In this document: in pieces, positions 1 to 8,956 of the stretch
How positions within the stretch are numbered: the stretch's first letter is position 1
Layout of the letters: each line of letters opens with the position of its first letter
Assembly (NCBI RefSeq): GCF_947251645.1
Contig: NZ_OX366364.1
Span: forward strand, 1,116,001 to 1,180,000
Direction: 5' to 3'
Source of the DNA: Wolbachia endosymbiont (group A) of Bibio marci
GTDB taxonomy: Bacteria > Pseudomonadota > Alphaproteobacteria > Rickettsiales > Anaplasmataceae
Length of the DNA stretch: 64,000 nt
The notes under the pieces: model-generated
The model's database searches: none
What the model was told of the DNA's origin: nothing
What the model saw: the letters and a program-made list of their open reading frames with translations, nothing else
Position numbers and translations under genes: made by a program

Positions 1-695
1 CCAACGATTTCAAACTCTATAGTTGCTCCTTCAGATTTTCCTATCCAACGCTCCTGCATTGTTTTGACTTTTTCTGGCCAATTTTTCAAACTTTGCAGGC
101 ACTTGAGTAAATCTTCAGCGAAATCAGTAATCTTTAAAAACCATTGGGACAACTTACGTTTTTCAACAACTGCACCTGATCGCCATCCTTTTCCATCAAC
201 CACCTGTTCATTTGCAAGCACTGTTTGGTCCACTGGATCCCAGTTAACCCATGACTCTTTTCGATAGGCAAGCCCATGCTTTAAAAAATCCAGGAAAAAT
301 TTTTGTTCGTGTTTGTAATAATCAGGCTCACATGTGGAGAGTTCACGCTCCCAATTATAAGAAAGACCTATAGATTTCAACTGTGTACGCATATTATCTA
401 TATTCTCTTTTGTCCATGTTTCAGGGCTAATATTGTTGTCCCTTGCTGCATTTTCAGCTGGTAATCCAAACGCATCCCAGCCAATTGGATGCAAAACCTC
501 AAATCCATTAGCTCTCTTGTAACGTGCTATCACATCCCCTATTGCATAGTTACGTAAGTGTCCCATATGAATTTTACCAGATGGATATGGAAACATTTCC
601 AACACGTAACACTTTTTTTGTTTACTATTCTTGCTTACAGAAAAATCCCATTTATCTTGATAAAATTTTTCAACACTTTTAAAATCATATTTCAT
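1..695 (-). CDS. leuS: leucyl-tRNA synthetase, N-terminal part (cut by window edge)
   Basis: Class I aminoacyl-tRNA synthetase that charges tRNA-Leu in the cytoplasm. Reading the minus strand from ATG at 695 gives a protein beginning [16 protein letters not shown], followed by [15 protein letters not shown]. This holds the class I HIGH signature (here HMGH) in the context typical of LeuRS. The [15 protein letters not shown] motif follows, which is also diagnostic of LeuRS. About 231 codons are visible and the remaining ~600 (editing domain, KMSKS, anticodon domain) lie left of the window. The frame is intact in the part seen. The NlpD-like lipoprotein gene lies 12 bp downstream of its start on the same strand, so leuS is the last visible member of a minus-strand run that includes the merR and IHF-like genes. 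Confidence 0.96.
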   Translation of the reverse strand, partial: MKYDFKSVEKFYQDKWDFSVSKNSKQKKCYVLEMFPYPSGKIHMGHLRNYAIGDVIARYKRANGFEVLHPIGWDAFGLPAENAARDNNISPETWTKENIDNMRTQLKSIGLSYNWERELSTCEPDYYKHEQKFFLDFLKHGLAYRKESWVNWDPVDQTVLANEQVVDGKGWRSGAVVEKRKLSQWFLKITDFAEDLLKCLQSLKNWPEKVKTMQERWIGKSEGATIEFEIV

Positions 696-707
696 ATAAA
701 TCCAAAT

Positions 708-1322
708 TCAATTACAGTTCACATGCATCAAAGGATCAACCGCTTGGCCATTATGCCGTATTGTGAAACACATCTGTGGATCTTTATCTTGTGTGCTTGA
801 TTTACCTGCAGATCCAATTACTTGACCTTGCTTTACTTTATCGCCAATTTCAACATGTATGTTTTTTAAATAGGAGTACACAGTCATGTAATTATCTTTG
901 TGTTCCACTATAATTAAATTCCCATACCATCTCAGCCCTTTGCCTACATATACCACTTTGCCAGGTGCAGAGGCAACTACGTTCGTTCCATTTTGAGCAG
1001 CAATTTTTATGCCATCCTTACACATTTCATCAGAAGAAGTAGCTGAAATAACTGTACCTTTAACTGGCATTACAAATTTACAATTTACCCCATTAATTTC
1101 CACGTTTTGTGCATTATTGTTATCTTTGTATATCCTGTTTATGATGGCTTTTCTACTTTCTTTTTGCACTGAAGGCTCCCTAGTTAAATGGTACTCTCTT
1201 GTATATTCCAGCTCTCTTTTTCCGTAAAATCCTTCGCCTTTAAGCAGCACAGGTGCAGGTTTTTGCAGGCCACAGCCTATTAATATTGCTAATAACATAA
1301 GAAATGAGGCTATATGCCACAT
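708..1322 (-). CDS. NlpD-like lipoprotein with degenerate M23 (LytM) domain
   Basis: Predicted envelope lipoprotein. The open frame extends up to a GTG at 1379 that overlaps merR (GTGA). The ATG at 1322 is preferred because it gives an immediate signal peptide ending in a lipobox (ILIGC). The last ~110 residues have the M23/LytM fold pattern, with GTNVVASAPGKVVYVG and GDKVKQGQVIG. The zinc-binding residues are gone: the HxxxD position reads CKDGIKI, the YAH position reads VYSYL, and HLHFE is replaced by QMCFTI. Such catalytically dead LytM proteins (NlpD, EnvC) activate N-acetylmuramoyl amidases during division. Wolbachia retains lipid II synthesis, so a role in septal peptidoglycan processing is a reasonable inference. 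An intact M23 protein is encoded at 17.6 kb for comparison. Confidence 0.85.
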   Translation of the reverse strand: MWHIASFLMLLAILIGCGLQKPAPVLLKGEGFYGKRELEYTREYHLTREPSVQKESRKAIINRIYKDNNNAQNVEINGVNCKFVMPVKGTVISATSSDEMCKDGIKIAAQNGTNVVASAPGKVVYVGKGLRWYGNLIIVEHKDNYMTVYSYLKNIHVEIGDKVKQGQVIGSAGKSSTQDKDPQMCFTIRHNGQAVDPLMHVNCN

Positions 1323-1375
1323 TTTAGATATATCAACTCTCACAAAACTCCAAAATTCTAGCGAGACGTAGTGTT

Positions 1376-1711
1376 TCACGCCTGTTCGTTACTTTCTTCG
1401 TTATTTATTTTACTAGTTAAATAGTCCCTCAAATCGGTAAGTTCTTGCAACAAATTCTTTGGATCACGATTGACTTTTATATCATTACCAAATTCCTTTC
1501 GCACTCCTTTTATTGTATATCCTTTATCATATAGCATGTACTTTACTTTCTTTATGGCCTCTATACACTTACGATCATATAGCCTTCTTCCTTTACGCTT
1601 TGTAGGCTTAATTTGATGAAATTGACCTTCCCAAAATCTCAAAATATGCTGTTCCAAATGTAGCTCTTCAGCTACTTCCCTAATCGTATAAAATAATTTT
1701 TCCTTATTCAT
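1376..1711 (-). CDS. MerR-family DNA-binding regulator
   Basis: Small 111-residue protein. Its first ~70 residues form a MerR winged helix-turn-helix: [21 protein letters not shown] is followed by the wing [15 protein letters not shown] and by [12 protein letters not shown]. The FWE/GQF version with RRLYD is the form found in alphaproteobacterial MerR proteins that sit next to ihfA. There is no long effector-binding domain, only a ~35-residue tail. The start overlaps the stop of the upstream IHF-like gene (TAATG), and its stop overlaps the extended frame of the lipoprotein gene, so the three are probably co-transcribed. The ihfA-merR order is conserved in many alphaproteobacteria. The target genes are unknown. 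Confidence 0.9.
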   Translation of the reverse strand: MNKEKLFYTIREVAEELHLEQHILRFWEGQFHQIKPTKRKGRRLYDRKCIEAIKKVKYMLYDKGYTIKGVRKEFGNDIKVNRDPKNLLQELTDLRDYLTSKINNEESNEQA

Positions 1712-2016
1712 TAATTATTTATTGATTTTTTTATAGTTTTTGAAGGCCTAAAAGAAACTGAGTTTCTTGCTTGAATCATCACTTTCTCTGATGTATTTGG
1801 TATATTTCCTGGTCTTTCCTTCTTTTTTTTGACCAAGAATGTTCCAAATGACGATATTTTCACTATTCCATCCTTTGCCAAGCTCGTCTTCATTTCGTCC
1901 AATATATCGTCTATTATCGAAGCAGAGTCTTCCTTTGATAATCCTATTTCTTGGTTTATATTTTCAGCTATCATTGCCTTAGTTACTGTTGTGTCTTTTG
2001 TTGTAACGTGATCCAT
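1711..2016 (-). CDS. IHF-alpha/HU family DNA-binding protein
   Basis: Nucleoid-associated DNA-bending protein of the HU/IHF family, about 101 residues from the preferred ATG at 2016. A longer frame starts at 2046 but adds only a non-homologous MFTYCNTYSI leader. The core [20 protein letters not shown], then the [19 protein letters not shown] segment with the conserved GTF and the R-x-x-N-P-type arm, and the final [13 protein letters not shown] are all present. Placement directly before a MerR gene with a one-base overlap is the classic alphaproteobacterial ihfA neighbourhood, so this is more likely IHF-alpha than HU. A second family member lies at 57.0 kb. The family dimerises and bends AT-rich DNA. 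Confidence 0.9.
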   Translation of the reverse strand: MDHVTTKDTTVTKAMIAENINQEIGLSKEDSASIIDDILDEMKTSLAKDGIVKISSFGTFLVKKKKERPGNIPNTSEKVMIQARNSVSFRPSKTIKKSINN

Positions 2017-2077
2017 AATTGAGTAAGTATTGCAATATGTAAACACAATATAGCAACTGACTTAAGGTTCAGCTACT

Positions 2078-3264
2078 TTATTTTTTAGGGTATGTCTCTT
2101 TTGTAGCATAATTTAAAATACTGGCAGTTGCCAACGTTACGAATATTGCAAAAAGCGCCATTTGATAATCTGTAAAAAGTGCTAACATTGACACTATAAC
2201 TCCACTGCCAATAAACATAAATCCATTGATAATGGATGATGATGTGCTAATGTATTTTCGTTTCACAATCTCGCTGCCGACAGTAAAATTAAGCATATGT
2301 CCTCCCGCAAAAAACCCGAACATTAACATACAAAAGTACACAACGTGGACTGTTAAATGGCTGCATAGTAAAATAATAATTGAGACGCCTTGCAATAAAG
2401 CAAAAGCAGAAATTACATGTTTCCTATTTTTAAATAAGTTTGAGATTCGATCTGCAATTGGAGCACCAACTGCAAGACCAAGCCATAGTATTGCGGTTGC
2501 TATACCTGACTCCATTGCATTGAGTTCTGAGTTGCTCAGTAACCTTGGAGCCCACAAGGTATTAAGTGCTAAAAATGTTCCAAAAGTAATAGCACCCACC
2601 ACTGAAGTTATCCAGATATCTCTTAATTTTAGCACCGTTAGTACAGAGCACATTACTGTTCTTATAGAGCTTTTTATTGTGCACTTTTCTGAGCTGCTTT
2701 CTGGAAGTGTGTTTGGATAAAAAAGCGTAAGTACAAATATCAACACACCAAACAGTATTATGCATACAATCAGATTCTTCCAATCTGCACCTTCAGCAAG
2801 CAAGCTAGAGAACAATATTTGAATTATCAGCGCAGAAAGACTTGAAATCGTTTGCACTAGTGAAAACATCAATCCAAATTGGGCAACAGGAAAACATATG
2901 CTACTTGTATGAGCAGCACCAATAAAACCAAATGATGCTCCAGTTGCAATAAACACTTGAGATAAAATTAAATGGGAAAAATTGTTACCGTTAACAAGGA
3001 CAAGAAACCCGAGGATTATAGTTGATAATGAGAAAGAATAAATTTTTTACTGGAAAAAACATTAAACATTGCCCCACTAAAAAATTGTAAGATGGCAAAA
3101 GTCCAAGTATATGCTGAATTAGCCAGTGCAACTTGCGTGATTGTGAGCCCAAGTTCTTTTTCAAGATGCACACTTATAAAGGTGTAGATTATCTGCATGT
3201 TGCTGAATATAACAACCAAGTTACTAATCAGCCAAATGAACCAAGCCTTAGTTCTACTTTCCAT
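2078..3264 (-). pseudogene. MFS transporter interrupted by a single-base frameshift
   Basis: Major facilitator superfamily permease with about 12 hydrophobic segments in total, read in two pieces. The N-terminal part (3264 to 3016) holds the first helices and a conserved loop ending VFSSKKF. The rest (to 2078) holds the remaining helices and ends YATKETYPKK. Reading the third frame across the gap gives ...KIYSFSLSTIILGFLVLVNG, which joins smoothly to the downstream VFIATGASFGFIGAAH. One extra A in the A6 run at 3043-3048 would restore a single ~395-residue protein. The damage is therefore one deletion in a homopolymer, or a sequencing error. The substrate is unknown. The gene follows the IHF-like gene in reverse order with 61 bp between them. 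Confidence 0.85.
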
Positions 3265-3421
3265 AAGATTTATTTTTATAAGTAATTTTCTAATAATTTA
3301 ACACTAAACCTTTTTCGAAGCTATAGGTCCTGATGATAGACATAAGTGTTGAAAGCAAGAACCTTTGATTTCCTTTAGCTTTACTGTATACTTAAAGGGT
3401 TTTATTCTAGAGGTTAGTAGT

Positions 3422-3793
3422 ATGCCACCACAAGATATGTTTCAGCTTGGAAAATTCAATAATATGCTTGCAAAAGTAAGTGATAGTATTGACTCCGGTC
3501 AGGGCGACCCAACTAAATTTATTGATGAAGTAAAGCATAGGTTGCAGTTGCAAGAAGAACTTAAGGCAGTATATGAAGAATGGGAAAGAAGCGGATTTGA
3601 TATAAATTTTAGGTTCAGGCTAACTGATTGTAGTCCAATTAGAGAAACAACGCTACTGCACATTGCCATTCTATGCAGAAAAAATAACGTTTGTGTACCA
3701 ATAGTTCGATGCTTGTTGGATAAGGGGGCTAATCCCAATGATATTCTTGAATTTACTAGTTTTCGGACAACCTCTAAAATCATTCTAAACTGA
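3422..3793 (+). CDS. short ankyrin-repeat-like protein, probably a truncated remnant
   Basis: About 123 residues from the ATG at 3422, chosen because AGAGG lies 8 bases upstream. An in-frame ATG at 3365 has no such signal. The first ~75 residues are charged and helical (LQLQEELKAVYEEWERSGF). Residues ~85-110 read TLLHIAILCRKN...CLLDKGANPND, which fits one ankyrin repeat (TPLHxAxxxG..LLxxGAdpN). The frame then ends abruptly with no second repeat, which suggests truncation of a longer ankyrin protein. Ankyrin proteins are abundant in Wolbachia and several are candidate host-interaction factors. This one is probably a leftover, and no function is assigned. Confidence 0.6.
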   Translation: MPPQDMFQLGKFNNMLAKVSDSIDSGQGDPTKFIDEVKHRLQLQEELKAVYEEWERSGFDINFRFRLTDCSPIRETTLLHIAILCRKNNVCVPIVRCLLDKGANPNDILEFTSFRTTSKIILN

Positions 3794-3950
3794 TACAGTT
3801 AAATAGCTTTATTAATGTTCACTTTTAGTTCCTTGCAAATTTATAAATTTGTTAAGTGGAATTTTTATATTGAGTAATTGTATTTATAATACATTATTTT
3901 GTATAATTAATTTTTTAAATTATTATATTAACTCTAATGTTTTTGGTTTA

Positions 3951-4371
3951 ATGAAAGATAATATTATTTATCACTCTCACTTAGGCGTATATGGTTTAAT
4001 TTTAAAACCTAAAAGTATAGTTTTGGTGAAAAAAAGTCGAGGTCCTTATAAAGGGTTGTTTGATTTACCAGGTAGAAATTGCTGAAACGCTTGAAGAGGC
4101 GCTTGTAAGAGAAATTAGAGAAGAAACAGGTTGTTTAGTGAAACAATACGACCAAATCCGAACAGTTACTAGCCTATATCATTATAATGAAGACAATGTA
4201 AATAAATGTCTAAAACATATAGCAGTTTTATACAAAATTGAAATCATAGGAGAAATAAAGCGAGAATCTGATGGAAAAGATTCTGATGGTTGTATATGGC
4301 AAAATATAGATACTATAAACTATAAAAAAATTTCTCCGATGGTTCATATAGCAAGTAAATTCATAAAATGA
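3951..4371 (+). pseudogene. Nudix hydrolase, frameshifted inside the Nudix box
   Basis: The first frame starts MKDNIIYHSHLGVYGLILK (ATG 3951) and runs through VLVKKSRGPYKGLFDLPG, the usual strand just before a Nudix box, then stops at 4085. The +1 frame continues from there with ETLEEALVREIREETGC, the REUxEExGU half of the Nudix motif, and ends at 4371. Joining the two halves leaves the GG...E spacing of the box too short, so more than one base was probably lost. The enzyme, which would have hydrolysed a nucleoside diphosphate derivative, is therefore very likely dead. A P-loop kinase-like remnant overlaps its 3' end (ATGA), suggesting an old two-gene nucleotide-metabolism operon. Confidence 0.7.
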
Positions 4372-4616
4372 AGACTATTATTTTTATTGCAGGTGTATCC
4401 ACGGTTGAAAAATCAAGTTTAGCTCATATATTAGGTTCAAAGCTTTTTGTGCCTAGAAACTTTGCGATTCCACTAACTGCTTGTAGAGAAAAAAGAATAG
4501 ATGATGATCCTAAATATTTAATAAATTTGACTACTGAGGAATTTCAAAAATCTCAATTTTTTATTAATTGTGAGATGTCTATCTTCATACAGCTTTCCTC
4601 TTCATACCTCAATTAA
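4368..4616 (+). pseudogene. guanylate-kinase-like P-loop protein, truncated remnant
   Basis: An 82-residue frame begins MKTIIFIAGVSTVEKSSLA. This looks like a P-loop in which the second glycine and part of the GKS core have changed (GVSTVEKSS where GxxGxGKS is expected). The segment AIPLTACREKRIDDDPKYLI followed by TTEEFQK resembles the guanylate kinase region TTRxxRxxExdgxxYxFxxxxEF. The protein ends after about 80 residues, roughly 40% of a normal kinase, and its last bases overlap the 3' end of folD on the other strand. With a damaged Walker A and no C-terminal half it should be inactive. It is coupled by a 4-base overlap to the broken Nudix gene. Confidence 0.45.
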
Positions 4617-5487
4617 TAAAATTAGAAGCATCAACTCCCTTCTGTAAGCAAGCAGCAATGGCAGTGTTCATCATTAGAAATGCAATGGTCATTGGGCCAA
4701 CGCCCCCGGGTACTGGAGTAATAGCTTTGGCTTTCCCTTTTATTCCCTCAAAGTCAACATCACCTACAAGCTCTCCTACGTTAACGCTATTTATGCCAAC
4801 ATCTATCACTATTGCACCTTTCTTTATCCAGTCTGCTTGAACAAAATTTGGCTTTCCGACTGCTGCAACTACTATATCCGCTTTAGAGCAATATTCAGCT
4901 AAATCCTTGCTTTGTGAATGCAAGATGGTAACAGTGCAGTTTTCTTGCAATAGCAGGTGAAACATTGGTTTACCCACGATATTTGACCTACCAATTACCA
5001 CTGCGTTTTTACCGGAAAGGTTCTCTTCAATTGATTTAATTAAATGCAAAGAACCTTTAGGAGTGCAAGGTATAAGGCAGTTTTTTTCACCTTTAACTAA
5101 TTTGCCAACGTTTTCATCATGGAAGCCATCTACATCTTTTTCAATACTTACTGCGTTAATTACTCTGCTTGCACTAATATGATTTGGTAAAGGCAACTGT
5201 ACTAAAATGCCATGCACAGATGGATCTTCATTTAATTCATTAATTTTTCCAATTAACTCATCTTCTGATGTCTCACAAGATAAAAGAATTGTTTCAGAAC
5301 TTATGCCTATTGATTCTGCTTTTTTCTGTTTGTTGCGAACATAAACCTGACTTGCTGGATTGCTACCAACGAGAATTACTTTTAGGCAAGGAAAAATATT
5401 ATACTCCCTCTTTAGGGCATAAATCTTTTGTGATAGCCTCTCACACAGGTCGTTCGCTATTTTTTTACCATCAATAATAATTGTCAC
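4609..5487 (-). CDS. folD: bifunctional methylenetetrahydrofolate dehydrogenase / cyclohydrolase
   Basis: Interconverts 5,10-methylene-THF and 10-formyl-THF in cytosolic one-carbon metabolism. The GTG at 5487 is chosen as start: the protein then begins [14 protein letters not shown] as in other FolD proteins, and AAGG lies a few bases upstream. The longer open frame to 5613 only reads through ubiX. Recognisable motifs are [14 protein letters not shown] with the catalytic lysine, [11 protein letters not shown], the DVDGF motif, the NAD(P)-binding [11 protein letters not shown], and the C-terminal [15 protein letters not shown]. Length (~293 residues) matches the family. It overlaps the end of ubiX by 17 bases, so the two are likely translationally coupled. 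It converges on the kinase-like remnant. Confidence 0.95.
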   Translation of the reverse strand: MTIIIDGKKIANDLCERLSQKIYALKREYNIFPCLKVILVGSNPASQVYVRNKQKKAESIGISSETILLSCETSEDELIGKINELNEDPSVHGILVQLPLPNHISASRVINAVSIEKDVDGFHDENVGKLVKGEKNCLIPCTPKGSLHLIKSIEENLSGKNAVVIGRSNIVGKPMFHLLLQENCTVTILHSQSKDLAEYCSKADIVVAAVGKPNFVQADWIKKGAIVIDVGINSVNVGELVGDVDFEGIKGKAKAITPVPGGVGPMTIAFLMMNTAIAACLQKGVDASNFIN

Positions 5488-6133
5488 TTCCTTGCCACTC
5501 CTTAAAGTCAGGTAATTTGATATCAAATAAATCCAATACTTTGCCAACAGAATGATTAATAATATCATCCAACGATTTCGGTTTAATATAAAAAGCAGGC
5601 ACTGGTGGAGCAATAATCGCTCCCATCTCCGTTAATTTTAACATATTTTGTAAATGCCCAAGATGCAGTGGTGACTCTCGCACCATAAGAACTAACTTTC
5701 TTCTTTCTTTTAGTGTTACATCTGCAGCTCTTGTCAATAGATTGGAAGTAACACCTGATGCGATTTCAGACATTGTCTTCATAGAGCATGGTGCTACAAT
5801 CATTCCTGAAGTTTTAAATGAGCCGCTTGCTATTTTTTCTCCTATTTTTTCTTCAGAATAGTAAAAATCTGCAAGTGATGTAATATCTTCAAGTTTTTCT
5901 TTAATCTCATGAGCTAGAGTTATTTTCCCAGCACGGCTTATCACTAAATGAGTTTCATAGCCAGGTTTGGTGCCATTTGAGTAGCTGACATTGGAATCTA
6001 TACACTTTTTCTGGATCCCAGTGTCAGCTACTCGGATAAGAGATCTATTAATATTTCTTAACGCCTCTAAAATACGTACACCGTAAATAGAACCAGATGC
6101 TCCACTTATTCCAATTACAATTCTGCTATTCAC
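5471..6133 (-). CDS. ubiX: flavin prenyltransferase UbiX with an in-frame palindromic insert
   Basis: Makes the prenylated FMN cofactor needed by the UbiD decarboxylase in ubiquinone synthesis. The start [20 protein letters not shown] (FMN-binding GxSGASG), then [11 protein letters not shown], the [25 protein letters not shown] core and [10 protein letters not shown] are all family motifs. Between residues about 29 and 60 the protein carries a segment (containing [14 protein letters not shown]) that other UbiX proteins lack. Its DNA is a palindrome at 5979-6033. The remainder reads through without interruption, so the insert was tolerated in frame. At 220 residues the protein is ~30 longer than usual. 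It overlaps gapR by 8 bases and folD by 17. Confidence 0.92.
   Translation of the reverse strand: MNSRIVIGISGASGSIYGVRILEALRNINRSLIRVADTGIQKKCIDSNVSYSNGTKPGYETHLVISRAGKITLAHEIKEKLEDITSLADFYYSEEKIGEKIASGSFKTSGMIVAPCSMKTMSEIASGVTSNLLTRAADVTLKERRKLVLMVRESPLHLGHLQNMLKLTEMGAIIAPPVPAFYIKPKSLDDIINHSVGKVLDLFDIKLPDFKEWQGSDNYY
5979..6033. repeat. palindromic element inside ubiX coding sequence
   Basis: Arm GAGTAGCTGACATTGGAATC (5979-5998) pairs with the reverse complement of the sequence at 6013-6033 with two mismatches, leaving a ~14-base spacer. The same words (CCAGTGTCAGCTAC, CTGGATCC) recur in intergenic repeats around 17.66, 25.6, 27.4 and 51.1 kb. It encodes roughly residues 34-52 of UbiX. Confidence 0.85.
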
Positions 6134-6392
6134 TTAACTCTTCTTCGTAGCTCATTCCCAATGCACGTTTATAGGTATCAAGCAATATTTCCTGTTCCTC
6201 TCTGTCATCATCATCCATCTTCCTCAGTCTAATAATTTGTTTCATCATTTTTGTATCCCAACCTTCATCTGCGGCTTTTGCATATACATCACGAATGTGA
6301 TCTTGCACATCCCTCTTTTCTTGTTCAAGTTTTTCGATTCTCTCTATGTAACCCTTCAACTCTTCAGCCGTTATTTTTACTGTATCTTCCAT
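6126..6392 (-). CDS. gapR: GapR-family (DUF2312) DNA-binding protein
   Basis: An 88-residue protein of the DUF2312/GapR family, a nucleoid protein of alphaproteobacteria that binds AT-rich, overtwisted DNA and supports replication. The whole protein fits the family: helical LKGYIERIEKLEQEKRDVQD, then IRDVYAKAADEGWDTKMM, then KQIIRLRKMDDDDREEQE. The end LDTYKRALGM is the usual C-terminal signature. It overlaps the start of ubiX by 8 bases and follows the CorC-like gene by 13 bases, so it probably belongs to one minus-strand operon that continues to folD. Name transfer from Caulobacter is by family similarity only. Confidence 0.92.
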   Translation of the reverse strand: MEDTVKITAEELKGYIERIEKLEQEKRDVQDHIRDVYAKAADEGWDTKMMKQIIRLRKMDDDDREEQEILLDTYKRALGMSYEEELSE

Positions 6393-6405
6393 GAAACTCC
6401 ACCAA

Positions 6406-7689
6406 TTAATTGCTGCTACTAGTATTACCAGTTTTTACTTGCACTTCAACAACAGTAATAATATTTTTATCTTTTTTTAAAATCTTAAAGCGAAAACCAT
6501 ACATGGAAAACTCCTCGCCTTCGTCAGGAATGCGCTCTATTTCATTCACAATCATACCTGCTAGAGTTGTAGCTTCTTCATCAGGGAGATTCCAGTGTAA
6601 CTGCCTGTTAATGTCCCTAATAGTAGATTTTCCTTCTATGTGATACATATTATCAGATATTTTCTTTATGAAATTCTCCGTAATCAGGTCATGCTCATCC
6701 GAAATTTCTCCAACTATTTCTTCCAGTATATCCTCAAGAGTTACAATTCCCTGCAGTGCTCCATACTCATCAATAACAAATGCAAGGTGTTTCCTGTTCT
6801 TACGGAAGTTGTGAAGTTGCACGCTGAGCGGTGTACTTTCTGGTATGAACCAAGGCTTTGACATAACTTGGGTAATGTCAACTTCTTCCGCTTTATTATT
6901 CTTTTCACGCAAGGCATTTATTAGACCTTTCACGTGAATTACACCTACAATTTTTTCTGATTCTTCTTGCCACAAAGGAATTCTACTGTGACTGCTGGTT
7001 AAAATCTTCCTTATCAGCTCTTCTTTATTTTGATTTATATCAAGAGAGAACAAATTTTTCCTGTGAGTCATGATTTGTGATATCTCTGTTTCAGCTAAAT
7101 CAAGTATGCTGCTTAGCATATCTAAATCCTGTTGTAACATAGTTCCTTCACTGCGGTGAAGAGTAATCATATTACGCATTGCATCCGCTGCAGATATCAC
7201 TTCCTTATCTTTATGCAGCCCACATAATTTCAGGATGAGGTTAACAATAAATTGAATACCTAGCGTCAATGGAGAAAAAATCTTTACAAAAAACAATACA
7301 AAATAAGCAGAAAATGATGCAAATTTTTCAGGATTTTGAATAGCATAAGTTTTTGGTAGAACTTCGCAGAACAATAAAATACAAAATGTCATTATAATTG
7401 TTGATAGGAGAATGCCCTCATTTCCAAAAAGATTGATAAATATTGCTGTAAATAAAGCAGAGCAAGTAATATTAATAATTGTATTGCCGAGCAATACCGT
7501 TCCTATTGTCAATTCTTTCTTATTTAATAAGCGGTCTATTATCCTGGCTCTTTTGTTACCGTCTAGCTTTAGCTTATTAACTCGAGAACGGCTAATTGAG
7601 GTTAAGCCTATTTCTGCTCCTGAGAACAAAAACGATAAAATTAACAAAATAAAAATTGCTGATGATACTAAGACCAATAACCAATCCAT
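6406..7689 (-). CDS. CNNM/CorC (HlyC) family membrane protein with CBS domains
   Basis: A 427-residue inner-membrane protein. The N-terminal ~150 residues form a DUF21/CNNM transmembrane domain with hydrophobic helices (LLVLVSSAIFILLILSFLFSG; TVLLGNTIINI) and the conserved EIGLTSISRSRVNKL loop. Two CBS domains follow (IMTHRKNLFSLDINQNKEEL... and VMSKPWFIPESTPLSVQLHN), including the motif HLAFVIDEYGALQGIVTLED. The C-terminus is a CorC_HlyC domain (TTLAGMIVNEIERIPDEGE). Homologues have been linked to magnesium or cobalt export. Older annotations call them hemolysins, which is misleading. It heads the gapR-ubiX-folD run. Confidence 0.93.
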   Translation of the reverse strand: MDWLLVLVSSAIFILLILSFLFSGAEIGLTSISRSRVNKLKLDGNKRARIIDRLLNKKELTIGTVLLGNTIINITCSALFTAIFINLFGNEGILLSTIIMTFCILLFCEVLPKTYAIQNPEKFASFSAYFVLFFVKIFSPLTLGIQFIVNLILKLCGLHKDKEVISAADAMRNMITLHRSEGTMLQQDLDMLSSILDLAETEISQIMTHRKNLFSLDINQNKEELIRKILTSSHSRIPLWQEESEKIVGVIHVKGLINALREKNNKAEEVDITQVMSKPWFIPESTPLSVQLHNFRKNRKHLAFVIDEYGALQGIVTLEDILEEIVGEISDEHDLITENFIKKISDNMYHIEGKSTIRDINRQLHWNLPDEEATTLAGMIVNEIERIPDEGEEFSMYGFRFKILKKDKNIITVVEVQVKTGNTSSSN

Positions 7690-7777
7690 TAAAGTACGAT
7701 GTTATTGTGATAAAAAACAAAGTTAATTTTACATGTTATGAAAGGCATTTGCAAGCTTGAATTTATATTACCGAATT

Positions 7778-8956
7778 TTATATATCTTTAATCTTAAAAA
7801 ACAAATCATAAAGCATATTACAAGCTGCGTTCACATGCTCATCCTCAATGATAAGTGGTGGGGTTATCCTTACTACTTTGTTGTTTAAAACCCTAGTTAT
7901 TATTAAACCTTTATCAAGAGATCGACTAATAATTTTATCGGCTACAGGAGTTGCTAGTTCTATTCCCATTAGTAACCCTTCTCCACGAACTTCTGAAATC
8001 ATCTCAGGAAATTCTTTAGCTAAAGGCAACAGCTTTTCTTTTAAATATTTACTAATTCTCTTAACATGGTCAAAAAAGCCTTCTTTTAGCATTATATCGA
8101 GTACCGCATTACCAACAGTCATGGCAAGTGGATTGCCACCATAGGTTGATCCATGAGTTCCTGGAGTGATTGCTTCTGCTATGTAATCTTTTACTAAACA
8201 TGCAGCTAGAGGAAAACCGTTACCCATAGCTTTTGCACAGGTTAGCATATCAGGTTCAATGCCGACATTTTGATAATAAAATAAAGAACCGATGCGTCCA
8301 TATCCGCATTGCACTTCATCAAAGCACAAAATTATCCCTTGAGCTTTTGTTATTTCCCTTACTTTTTGAAGATATTTTACGTCTAGTGGATATACTCCAC
8401 CTTCGCTTTGTATGGGCTCTAAAAACACAGCAGATGTTTCATTATTGATTTTTTCTTCTAATGCTTTAATGTCATTTCTTGGAACTTTATCAAAACCAGA
8501 AAGGAGCGGAGCAAAACCTTCGCGTGATTTTTCATTGCCTCCAGCAGAAATTGCAGCAATACTGCGGCCATGAAACCCTCCTTCAATTGTAATAATACGA
8601 TTACGTTTTGCTTGCCCCTTTGAATAAAAGTAACGACGAATAAACTTAATTGCAGCTTCTGTTGCTTCAAGCCCACTTGAGCAGAAAAAAACTTTATCTG
8701 CAAAAGTAAGGGTTGTTAAACGCTCGGCAAGCCTTTCTTGCTCGGGAATAGTGAAAATGTTAGAGCAGTGCCATAATGAGCTCAATTGCTCTTTCAGCTT
8801 ATCTGTAATGTATGGATGACAATGCCCTAAAGAAGTTGTAGAAATACCTGCAGCAAAATCTAAATATTTTTTACCACCTCTATCAAAAAGATATACCCCT
8901 TCTCCCCTGACTATAGGAGTGTCAAGTCTATTATACGCATTAACAACATGATCCAT
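7778..8956 (-). CDS. argD: acetylornithine / succinyldiaminopimelate aminotransferase
   Basis: PLP-dependent class III aminotransferase, 392 residues, full length. Motifs in order are VYLFDRGGKKYLDFAAGI, LGHCHPYI, the glycine-rich GFHGRSIAAISAG, and the cofactor region ILCFDEVQCGYGRIG. The Schiff-base lysine lies in CAKAMGNGFPLAA, followed by HGSTYGGNPLA. In an arginine-free endosymbiont this enzyme most likely serves as the DapC step in making meso-diaminopimelate for peptidoglycan, an inference from Wolbachia metabolism. It has its own upstream region: about 90 bp separates its end from the CorC-like gene, and ~400 bp of non-coding DNA lies before it. Confidence 0.94.
   Translation of the reverse strand: MDHVVNAYNRLDTPIVRGEGVYLFDRGGKKYLDFAAGISTTSLGHCHPYITDKLKEQLSSLWHCSNIFTIPEQERLAERLTTLTFADKVFFCSSGLEATEAAIKFIRRYFYSKGQAKRNRIITIEGGFHGRSIAAISAGGNEKSREGFAPLLSGFDKVPRNDIKALEEKINNETSAVFLEPIQSEGGVYPLDVKYLQKVREITKAQGIILCFDEVQCGYGRIGSLFYYQNVGIEPDMLTCAKAMGNGFPLAACLVKDYIAEAITPGTHGSTYGGNPLAMTVGNAVLDIMLKEGFFDHVKRISKYLKEKLLPLAKEFPEMISEVRGEGLLMGIELATPVADKIISRSLDKGLIITRVLNNKVVRITPPLIIEDEHVNAACNMLYDLFFKIKDI

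Noticed and set aside
2226..2720. Plus-strand open frame of 164 codons
   Set aside because: Antisense of the MFS transporter. The minus strand shows the conserved helices.
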